Shown here: in pieces, positions 1 through 5,560 of the stretch
Layout of the letters: each line of letters begins with the position of its first letter
How positions within the stretch are numbered: position 1 is the first letter of the stretch
Source: Methylomarinum sp050304855
GTDB taxonomy: Bacteria > Pseudomonadota > Gammaproteobacteria > Methylococcales > Methylomonadaceae
DNA: 8,152 nt
Direction: 5' to 3'
Assembly: GCA_050304855.1 (NCBI GenBank)
Contig: JBNLEI010000057.1
Coordinates: 1-8,152, forward strand
Notes under the pieces: model-generated
The model's input: the letters and a program-made list of their open reading frames with translations, nothing else
What the model was told of the DNA's origin: nothing
Databases searched by the model: none
Program-made: the position numbers and the translations under genes

Positions 1-227
1 TGATTGCGTCATTACGCCTTCCTCCAACCGCAAAGCGCCGGGCCAAAGCGGACACCGATAGCAACTCTGGAAGTCTGCTTCGGCGCTTAAACGGTTACCG
101 ACCCACCCTGCTCATTGGGCCTATAGGGTCAGACGGATAGATAAGTTCTGTCAAAAAAATCAGCGTAAAGCCGATATCCATCAATATTATTTCCGTCATT
201 CAAAGTAATGGTTCGATGACATATTTC
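1..227. other. Left-edge intergenic stretch, no supported gene
   Basis: No convincing gene was found here. One plus-strand frame stays open from about 3 to 140 (some 45 codons), but it has no good start or ribosome site and could only be the tail of something outside the window or a decayed fragment. The right part (141-227) is AT-rich and leads into the promoter of the small-gene pair. The only structure seen is the inverted repeat at 35-86. Confidence 0.5.
35..86. repeat. Imperfect inverted repeat (hairpin-like)
   Basis: Left arm CCAAAGCGGAC (43-53) pairs with right arm GTCTGCTTCGG (73-83) at 9 of 11 positions, and both mismatches become wobble pairs in RNA. An outer GCGCCG (35-40) can also pair with CGGCGC (81-86) in an alternative register that bulges out the bases between. 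The loop is about 19 bases. No T-run follows, so it does not look like a terminator. It could be a dispersed intergenic repeat, but only one copy is visible here. Confidence 0.4.
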
Positions 228-256
228 TTGATTTTTTAAATGCGAATGATTATCAT
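228..256 (+). promoter_or_regulatory. Sigma-70-type promoter of the small-gene pair
   Basis: A -35-like TTGATT (228-233) lies exactly 17 bases from a -10-like TATCAT (251-256). The -10 matches the TATAAT consensus at five of six positions. The -10 sits inside the Fur box, the usual arrangement for an iron-repressed promoter. Transcription would start near 262-266, about 20 bases before the first small gene. Confidence 0.6.
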
Positions 257-260
257 TTAT
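242..260 (+). promoter_or_regulatory. Fur box (iron-responsive operator)
   Basis: The 19 bases GCGAATGATTATCATTTAT match the classical Fur consensus GATAATGATAATCATTATC at 13 of 19 positions, including an unbroken core either side of the centre (AATGAT-ATCATT with one central change). Fur bound to Fe(II) would cover the -10 element and block RNA polymerase when iron is plentiful. Site recognition is by eye; no weight-matrix score was computed. Confidence 0.75.
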
Positions 261-282
261 ATAACATTCCAGGAGAAATATC

Positions 283-513
283 ATGAAAAATACACAATGT
301 ATCGTTCGGCCTTTAGTTTCATCGGAAACTTGTTCTTTATGGCGATGCTCGAATTGCGGAATCGTTTACCTAAACTTGTCCGGTGTTTCAATGCGATTGG
401 ATTGGGACACCTTAACGCAACTAACGACAAACCTGAATATAGCGATTAGCCAACCTCAAGTTGGTTACACTACCTTTCAGGCGGAAAACCAACAAAAAAC
501 AACTTTGAATTAA
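283..513 (+). CDS. Small CxxC protein, probably Fur-regulated, unknown function
   Basis: This encodes 76 residues and starts at an ATG preceded by a strong AGGAG (271-275) at a 7-base spacing, which settles the start over overlapping frames. Four cysteines lie in the first third (C6, C17, C22, C25); C22 and C25 form a W-R-C-x-x-C-G motif that could bind zinc or iron, as in small zinc ribbons, although no second CxxC pair is present. After it comes an alternating hydrophobic stretch (residues 27-42) that reads like beta strands, then a Gln- and Asn-rich tail. There is no signal peptide or membrane segment, so it is probably cytoplasmic. The Fur box and promoter just upstream imply expression under iron limitation. 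The next small gene starts 20 bases downstream, so the two are likely one transcript. I do not recognise a named family. Confidence 0.72.
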   Translation: MKNTQCIVRPLVSSETCSLWRCSNCGIVYLNLSGVSMRLDWDTLTQLTTNLNIAISQPQVGYTTFQAENQQKTTLN

Positions 514-533
514 GGAAAGTTCGGGAGCTAATC

Positions 534-749
534 ATGGGTTATCACATCTATGCGTGGTTGGAGAATTCCGTCCCGCAATTACAAATTGTCGATGCGGAAA
601 CCGGTGCCGTTAGTGTCACCTGGAGCTATCGAAGCAACGGCGAGCTTGGTGATCAAAAGGAAATTCAACGGTTGTTCAGAGATTTGCTATTACTAACCTG
701 CAAGCAAGAAATGAACAACTGTAGGATATTTAAGTTATCATCGATGTAA
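534..749 (+). CDS. Small protein, second gene of the Fur-controlled pair, unknown function
   Basis: This encodes 71 residues from an ATG with GGGAG (523-527) upstream at a suitable distance. The N-terminal half (residues 1-32) reads as beta strands (IYAWLE, LQIVDAE, SVTWSY). The C-terminal half has an amphipathic Leu-rich helix around residues 42-56 (IQRLFRDLLLLTC) and a short closing strand. The ordered pattern and well-placed ribosome site argue for a real gene rather than chance. No signal peptide or membrane segment is evident and there is a single helix Cys plus one near the end. It follows the CxxC gene by 20 bases with no terminator between, so it should share the Fur-repressed promoter. 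The function is unknown; a role in iron or haem handling is inferred only from the regulation. Confidence 0.68.
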   Translation: MGYHIYAWLENSVPQLQIVDAETGAVSVTWSYRSNGELGDQKEIQRLFRDLLLLTCKQEMNNCRIFKLSSM

Positions 750-772
750 ACAATCATACATTCAACTCATTT

Positions 773-812
773 TTTTCGACCATTTTTAACAGGGTTGAAA
801 ATATTTATCCTA
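773..812 (+). terminator. Possible weak terminator of the small-gene pair
   Basis: TTTTCGACC (773-781) can pair with GGTTGAAAA (793-801) to give a 9-base stem with one G-T wobble and an 11-base loop, followed by a T-rich but broken tail. The stem is AT-rich and the T-tract is interrupted, so it would be a poor intrinsic terminator. Its place 24 bases after the second stop codon is the main support. Confidence 0.3.
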
Positions 813-908
813 TTTCCCGAAATGATATTCCGATAGCTTATGCATCCCTCTTGGGCCTGTGTCCTTAAATTCTGGATTGGAACTTAAGGTCCTAAAAGAT
901 CTACTGTC

Positions 909-937
909 TTTCTTTGTCGTTTGAAATCGGGTATAAA
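909..937 (+). promoter_or_regulatory. Tentative promoter for treZ
   Basis: TATAAA (932-937) is a fair -10, but the hexamer 17 bases upstream (TTTCTT, 909-914) is a poor -35. A better -35-like TTGAAA (921-926) is not at a workable distance from either TATAAA or TATAAC (951-956). Some promoter is expected in this gap because treZ has no close upstream gene; this placement is uncertain. Confidence 0.22.
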
Positions 938-976
938 ATTTCTGATTCGATATAACGAGAAGAGAGTTAAGATACC

Positions 977-1042
977 ATGCAAACCCAACCTTCCCATTAT
1001 ATTCAAACCTTTTCGCTTCACGCCGCGCGAAGCGGAAACTAA
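977..1042 (+). CDS. 21-codon upstream reading frame before treZ (leader peptide or relic)
   Basis: ATG at 977 opens a frame of 21 codons (MQTQPSHYIQTF, then SLHAARSGN) ending in TAA at 1040-1042. A purine-rich AGAGAG (961-966) lies 10 bases upstream, so translation is plausible. The frame is the same as treZ, with only this TAA separating it from an open stretch that runs into treZ. A translated leader that affects treZ expression is one reading. An N-terminal extension killed by a stop is the other, less likely because TreZ proteins normally begin close to the MPFG-type segment. There is no run of repeated amino-acid codons as in classical attenuation leaders. Confidence 0.3.
   Translation: MQTQPSHYIQTFSLHAARSGN
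1010..1038 (+). other. Stem-loop inside the treZ upstream leader
   Basis: TTTTCGCTTC (1010-1019) pairs with GAAGCGGAAA (1029-1038), ten pairs with one G-T wobble, around a 9-base loop. No T-run follows, so it is not an intrinsic terminator. It covers the last third of the 21-codon frame and ends 34 bases before the treZ start, so ribosomes on the short frame would melt it. It could influence mRNA stability or translation of treZ. Confidence 0.45.
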
Positions 1043-1072
1043 CGTGTCCCTGGCTTAATCACCATACCAACT

Positions 1073-2917
1073 GTGCAAAGCAAGCGCGATATGCCATTCG
1101 GCACCCGGATTTTAGATGATGGACGAATCAATTTCCGCCTATGGGCGCCTTCCGCCCGTGCTGTAGAACTGCACCTACAAGGATCGAATGAAAAATTCCG
1201 TCTAGCGATGGCGCGCGAAGCTCAAGGTTGGTTTACGCTAACGACTTCATTGGCCGCTCCGGGATACCGATACCGTTACCGAATCGACCAAAAAATTTTC
1301 ATCCCCGACCCCGCTTCCAGATTTCAACCGGATGATGTACATGATTCCAGCCAAATTATCGATCCTGAATCGTGGCAATGGAAGGATAAAGACTGGAAAG
1401 GACTGCCATGGGAAAAGACGGTGCTTTACCAATTGCATGTCGGCACTTTCAGCAAGGAAGGCACATTTACCGAGTTAAAAATGCGGTTAGATTATCTCGT
1501 CGACCTGGGCATCAACGCTATACAACTCTTGCCGATTGCAGACTTTGCCGGACATTACAACTGGGGCTATGATGGCGTGTTGCCGTTTGCGCCCGCAAGC
1601 CGCTATGGATCACCGGACGATTTGAAGGATTTAATCGATACCGCTCATAGCAAAGGACTGATGGTATTCAACGATGTTGTTTACAATCATTTCGGCCCGG
1701 AAGGTAATTACTTGCATCATTACGCTCCCCGCTTTTTTTCCAACCGCCTGAGTACACCCTGGGGCAAGGCCATCAATTTCGACGGCAAAGACAGCGGTTG
1801 GGTCCGCCGTTTTTTTATCGATAACGCGCTGCATTGGCTAGAAGAATATCATTTCGACGGTTTACGATTGGATGCCGTGCATACCATTCGCGACGATTCC
1901 AAGCGACACTTCCTGCACGATTTAGCTGAAGCGGTCCGTGAAGGTCCCGGCCAACAGCGGCAGATACATTTGGTTTTGGAAAATGATCACAATAGCTCTC
2001 ATTACTTAAGGCCCGATCCGACTGCCCCGAACTGGCATTACAATGCTCAGTGGAACGACGACCTTCATCACAGCCTGCATGTACTTCTCACCGGCGAGGA
2101 TAGCGGCTATTACCAGGATTACATCGAGCAACCTCATTACCATCTCGGGCGCTGTCTGGCCGAAGGCTTTGCCTATCAAGGCGAACGATCCGCATTTCGG
2201 GGCGATCAGCCTCGCGGCCAGTCAAGCGCGGACCTGCCGCCCACCGCTTTCGTATCGTTTTTACAAAATCATGATCAGATCGGCAATCGCGCTCTGGGAG
2301 AACGTCTTTCGAACCTTTGCGCACCTGAAGCGTTGAGGGCGGCAACCATCATTCTACTGTTATCGCCGTCACCGCCAATGTTATTCATGGGTCAGGAGTG
2401 GGCCAGCCAACTTCCTTTTACCTATTTTGTCGACTTTCCCGACGATTTGGGGCGTCGAGTCGCGCGCGGACGTTTAAAATCCTTTGCCGGATTCCGGGAG
2501 TTCCGCGATCCGAAGATGAAGGCAAAAATTCCGCTACCGAACGCTGTCGAAACATATCGTTCTGCGGTGCTTGACTGGGACGAACTCAAAGACCCACCTC
2601 ACGTCGATTGGCTAACGTTACACCGTAAATTGTTGCGCATCCGCCGAGAACGTATATGTCCAAAACTTAACGACATTAAAGGCCGACAACCTCGATGCCG
2701 AATTTTCGGCAATCAGGTGCTGTTTATGCAATGGACCTTAGGAGATGAATCAGTTTTAACGATGATAGCCAATCTCGGTAATGAAGCGGTAACTGCCGAA
2801 ATCGATGATGAGGGAGAATTGTTATATGCAAATGCCGAGGAACTGGTCCCATGGCAAGAAGAAGGTGTTCTTGAACCCTGGGCGGTTTTTTTTCTAATCA
2901 AAGAAAATTGTAGCTAA
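1073..2917 (+). CDS. treZ: Malto-oligosyltrehalose trehalohydrolase (TreZ, GH13)
   Basis: This cytoplasmic enzyme (EC 3.2.1.141) hydrolyses the bond between the maltooligosaccharide and the terminal trehalose made by TreY, releasing trehalose from glycogen-type glucans. The 614 residues are normal for the family. Residues 1-100 form the N-terminal beta-sandwich (FRLWAPSA near 21-28). The GH13 barrel follows, with all four conserved regions: DVVYNH (201-206), GLRLDAVH (263-270, nucleophile D267), VLENDHN (301-307, acid/base E303) and FLQNHDQIGNRALGERL (396-412, D401). QWNDDLHH (326-333) and GQEWAS (about 440-445) also fit TreZ rather than glycogen branching or debranching enzymes. The GTG at 1073 and the ATG at 1091 (residue 7) are both possible starts; neither has a good ribosome site, and the upstream stop at 1040 sets the limit. 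No treY neighbour is visible, so the gene looks monocistronic here. It converges with the efflux operon. Confidence 0.95.
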   Translation: MQSKRDMPFGTRILDDGRINFRLWAPSARAVELHLQGSNEKFRLAMAREAQGWFTLTTSLAAPGYRYRYRIDQKIFIPDPASRFQPDDVHDSSQIIDPESWQWKDKDWKGLPWEKTVLYQLHVGTFSKEGTFTELKMRLDYLVDLGINAIQLLPIADFAGHYNWGYDGVLPFAPASRYGSPDDLKDLIDTAHSKGLMVFNDVVYNHFGPEGNYLHHYAPRFFSNRLSTPWGKAINFDGKDSGWVRRFFIDNALHWLEEYHFDGLRLDAVHTIRDDSKRHFLHDLAEAVREGPGQQRQIHLVLENDHNSSHYLRPDPTAPNWHYNAQWNDDLHHSLHVLLTGEDSGYYQDYIEQPHYHLGRCLAEGFAYQGERSAFRGDQPRGQSSADLPPTAFVSFLQNHDQIGNRALGERLSNLCAPEALRAATIILLLSPSPPMLFMGQEWASQLPFTYFVDFPDDLGRRVARGRLKSFAGFREFRDPKMKAKIPLPNAVETYRSAVLDWDELKDPPHVDWLTLHRKLLRIRRERICPKLNDIKGRQPRCRIFGNQVLFMQWTLGDESVLTMIANLGNEAVTAEIDDEGELLYANAEELVPWQEEGVLEPWAVFFLIKENCS

Positions 2918-2970
2918 GATCCACTTACATTAAATCCAACCATGGTTTCAGCATCAATTTGCGAACGACT

Positions 2971-4125
2971 TTAATTATTAGCTGCGATAATGTCATTGAT
3001 CAACTGCTCCACTCCATCCAGTTCATGCTCATACACATCCGTGCGATAAGATTCGGAGAAGAGACTTACCTCCGAATGCGGCATGGTTTGTCCGAAATTG
3101 GAAATTTTGATTCGGGTCAAAGTCGACAGGCCCGGCTGTATCGGATGCTTTCGTAATTCCTCTCGATCAAGGGCGATGCGAACCGGAACGCGTTCGGCGA
3201 TATGGATGAAATTACCGGTGGCGTTATCGGTCGGTAACAAGGCGAAGGTACTGCCGGTTCCGGGATTGATACCTTCCACCACGCCATGATAAACGCGTTC
3301 GTCGTTGTAAGCATCGACCTTGATTTCAGCCACCTGCCCCGGGCGAACTCTGGCAATTTTGGTTTCCAACAGGTTCGCTTCTACCCACAAGTCCTGCAGC
3401 GGCACGATCACCAATAAAAGTGAATTAGGCTCAACTCGATCGCCGACCTGAGTCCGGCGCTTGGCAACGTAACCGGAAACCGGAGCGATGATGTTTCTGC
3501 GCCGGTATTCCAGATAGGCTCGACGTAATCGGCTTTTCGCTTTTTCGACGGCTGGATGTATTTCCACAGAATCAGCTTTTACCTGCGCTTCGATACCCGC
3601 TTTCTCGGAGCGGATGGCGGCAATTTCCGCATTCAATTGGAGGAGTCGGTCCTCCGCGTTTTGCACGCTCTGGTCGGACACAGCCCCTTCCTTCGCCGCC
3701 GCCCGTAATCGTTGCAAATCGTGGCGAATGCGGTTCAACGATGCCTTTCTGGCGATAATTCGCTGTTGCAACGTTTCGATATTGGCCTGCAAAGCAACAA
3801 TATCGCGTACGGTTTCACCCAGTTCGGCCTGAGCTTGTTGTAATGCAATTCGGGCCAAAGTCCCATCGAGCCGAGCCAATATCTGCCCTTTTTCAACCCG
3901 TTGAGTGTTTTCCGCAAGGATCTCAACAACAGTACCGGAAGTCTGCGCCTTAACGGCAATCAAATGGCCCTTGATAAAAGCGTCGTCTGTTGTCACCCAG
4001 TCGCGGTTGGAAACCCAACGGTAGCCGAAATAGGATAATCCAACCAATAGCAATAACGCCGTCACTGCGATTAAACGGCGGTTGCGTTGACGTATAATTT
4101 CCTTGGGTCTTACTGTTTTTCGCAT
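2971..4125 (-). CDS. EmrA/HlyD-type membrane fusion protein of a tripartite efflux pump
   Basis: This 384-residue periplasmic adaptor links an inner-membrane MFS exporter to an outer-membrane channel. A positively charged N-terminus is followed by one membrane anchor (about 18-36), then TTDDAFIKGH (45-54), the usual EmrA entry motif. A split lipoyl/biotinyl domain has halves near 52-87 and 210-240 (IIAPVSGYV, 212-220). Between them is a long helical hairpin rich in Ala, Gln, Leu and Arg (about 88-205) that would contact the channel. The beta-barrel part includes LWVEANLLET (246-255) and the EmrA-typical GSTFALLP with NATGNFIHIAERVPVRIAL (291-319). It is the last gene seen in the operon and starts 7 bases after the channel gene stops. 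The ribosome site is weak, suggesting translational coupling. The family is certain; the substrate is not. Confidence 0.93.
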   Translation of the reverse strand: MRKTVRPKEIIRQRNRRLIAVTALLLLVGLSYFGYRWVSNRDWVTTDDAFIKGHLIAVKAQTSGTVVEILAENTQRVEKGQILARLDGTLARIALQQAQAELGETVRDIVALQANIETLQQRIIARKASLNRIRHDLQRLRAAAKEGAVSDQSVQNAEDRLLQLNAEIAAIRSEKAGIEAQVKADSVEIHPAVEKAKSRLRRAYLEYRRRNIIAPVSGYVAKRRTQVGDRVEPNSLLLVIVPLQDLWVEANLLETKIARVRPGQVAEIKVDAYNDERVYHGVVEGINPGTGSTFALLPTDNATGNFIHIAERVPVRIALDREELRKHPIQPGLSTLTRIKISNFGQTMPHSEVSLFSESYRTDVYEHELDGVEQLINDIIAANN

Positions 4126-4132
4126 ACTCTGT

Positions 4133-5560
4133 TTACTCGAAAGATGTCGCTATGAAGCCTCCACCCAGAGCTTTCATGAGTTCCATAGCCGCCCGAAATT
4201 GTTGGTTTTCCATCGAAGCCAAGCGTAAGCGTTCATCGTATTCGGCGCTTCGCGCTTGCAATAACTGAATCCTGTCATTTAATCCTTGCCGATAAAGTAC
4301 TTCCGCCAGTCTAAGCGTTTCTCCAACCGCTGCCATGGTTCTGCGCTGCTCGGCCAGGCGTCGATCGCTTTCCTGCCATCGCACTAATGCATCAGCCACC
4401 TCCTGAACCGCCCTGAGCAGCGCACTGTTATAACGTTGGACCGCTTCATCGTATGCTGCTCCACGATAAGCCAGATTGGCTCGTAACCGACCGCCTTCGA
4501 ACAATGGAAATTCTATAGACGGTCCCACTGCGTAGGCTAGACTGGAACCTTGCAGAAGCACATCGGACAAGCTGACACTGTGTAGACCGGCAAAAGAAAT
4601 CAGATTAACGTCAGGGTAAAATGCGGTATCCGCCATCTTTATCTCCTCGGCGGCAGCTTCAACCCGCAAACGTGTCGCCACCACATCCGGACGATGGGCC
4701 AACAAATGCAAGGGCAAATCCGCCGGCAAACCCGGTTCAGCCGGGAGCCGCCCGTCGACAACAACGATGTCATCCCCCCAATCGGGCCCCTTGCCCGCCA
4801 ATACGGCCAGACGATGGCGAAATGCAGCTATTTCGGCCGTTATCGCCAGTCTCTGTTGCCTAGCCTGATGCAAGGTCCTTTCGGCATCGAGCACAGCGCC
4901 TGTCGCAGCCAATCCCTGCTGCAGACGTACTTGATTCAGGTGTAATAGTTGCTCCCGACAGGCTACGAGGTGCTTCGCGCTAAGCTCTTTTTTCCCCGAC
5001 GACGACAAATCGAAATAAGCTTTCGCGACTGCAACAGACAATAGTAGACGCGCATCCGCCAATTCCGTTGCGCTGGCCATCGCTTCACCCACAGCGGCCT
5101 GCAGAGCCGCTTTGTCTCGTCCCCATAAATCGAAGTGATAGCGCAGTATCAATGGATTGATCAACACTTGGCGAAAATGTTCGCCAGCCAATTTTGCCTG
5201 AGTGCTATTGGCTGAGAAACGTTGTGCACTGAAACTAACGTTAGCCTGGACAGTCGGATACAGCTCCGCCGCTTTCACATCGACTACAGCCTGGGATTGG
5301 CGTAGGCGGGCCTTAACTTTTTTCAAGTCAGGATTATCCTCTGTTGCGATGGCAATTAATCGGTTCAATTCCGGCGATCGGAATTGCCGCCACCACTTCA
5401 GCTCGGGCCAATCGCCGCTCAGATTAGAATCGATAGAGGCAAGTGTCTTATCGAATTTCGGAACGTCAAGCATTTCAGCTCGTTCACTCGGTTCCGGCAG
5501 TAAGGCACACCCTGTCATTAACGAATAGATGAGTAAGATTCTAAAATTACCCAAGGACAC
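4133..5560 (-). CDS. NodT-family outer membrane efflux lipoprotein
   Basis: This 475-residue outer-membrane channel is of the TolC/OprM-like OEP class and forms the exit duct of the pump. The N-terminus is a lipoprotein signal with hydrophobic residues 8-17 and the lipobox-like L-M-T-G-C, making C18 the lipidated residue (Met at -3 is slightly unusual). Family hallmarks are WWRQF (56-60), NPDLKKVKARLRQSQ (76-90), FDLWGRDKAALQAA (143-156), LLAHRPDVV (286-294), FYPDVNL (314-320) and VGPSIEFPLFEGGRLRANLA (345-364), with two OEP repeats. The start is a GTG directly after the TGA of the MFS gene, backed by a strong GGGAGGT inside the end of that gene, so the two are translationally coupled. The membrane fusion gene follows after 7 bases. 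Length is normal and no damage is seen. Confidence 0.93.
   Translation of the reverse strand: MSLGNFRILLIYSLMTGCALLPEPSERAEMLDVPKFDKTLASIDSNLSGDWPELKWWRQFRSPELNRLIAIATEDNPDLKKVKARLRQSQAVVDVKAAELYPTVQANVSFSAQRFSANSTQAKLAGEHFRQVLINPLILRYHFDLWGRDKAALQAAVGEAMASATELADARLLLSVAVAKAYFDLSSSGKKELSAKHLVACREQLLHLNQVRLQQGLAATGAVLDAERTLHQARQQRLAITAEIAAFRHRLAVLAGKGPDWGDDIVVVDGRLPAEPGLPADLPLHLLAHRPDVVATRLRVEAAAEEIKMADTAFYPDVNLISFAGLHSVSLSDVLLQGSSLAYAVGPSIEFPLFEGGRLRANLAYRGAAYDEAVQRYNSALLRAVQEVADALVRWQESDRRLAEQRRTMAAVGETLRLAEVLYRQGLNDRIQLLQARSAEYDERLRLASMENQQFRAAMELMKALGGGFIATSFE

Larger units (their letters stand above)
750..1072 (+). other. Intergenic gap between small-gene pair and treZ
   Basis: This 323-base AT-rich stretch holds a weak hairpin that may end the small-gene transcript (773-812), a short inverted repeat CCTTAA/TTAAGG (863-868 and 884-889), possible -10 elements TATAAA (932-937) and TATAAC (951-956), and a 21-codon reading frame with an internal stem-loop (977-1042). 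No long coding region is present on either strand. Confidence 0.5.

Noticed and set aside
240..449. Plus-strand 69-codon frame overlapping the first small gene
   Set aside because: It starts inside the Fur box, has no ribosome site, and overlaps a frame with a strong AGGAG and a following partner gene.
863..889. CCTTAA/TTAAGG inverted repeat as an operator
   Set aside because: Only six pairs with a 15-base loop and no match to a known operator; it could easily be chance in AT-rich DNA.
977..1072. A frameshift or nonsense mutation inactivating treZ
   Set aside because: TreZ has a normal N-terminus beginning near the MPFG segment and all catalytic regions, so the upstream stop does not remove any known domain.
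2043..2345. Overlapping frames of 97 (plus) and 85 (minus) codons within treZ
   Set aside because: Both lie across conserved treZ catalytic regions and have no start signals or recognisable protein features.
2881..2897. GGGCGG followed by a run of eight T, resembling a terminator
   Set aside because: It encodes the last residues of TreZ (A-V-F-F-L-I), and no matching stem arm precedes it.
5202..5528. 108-codon plus-strand frame opposite the start of the outer-membrane channel gene
   Set aside because: It is antisense to a well-supported gene, has no ribosome site, and its composition fits a shadow of the coding strand.
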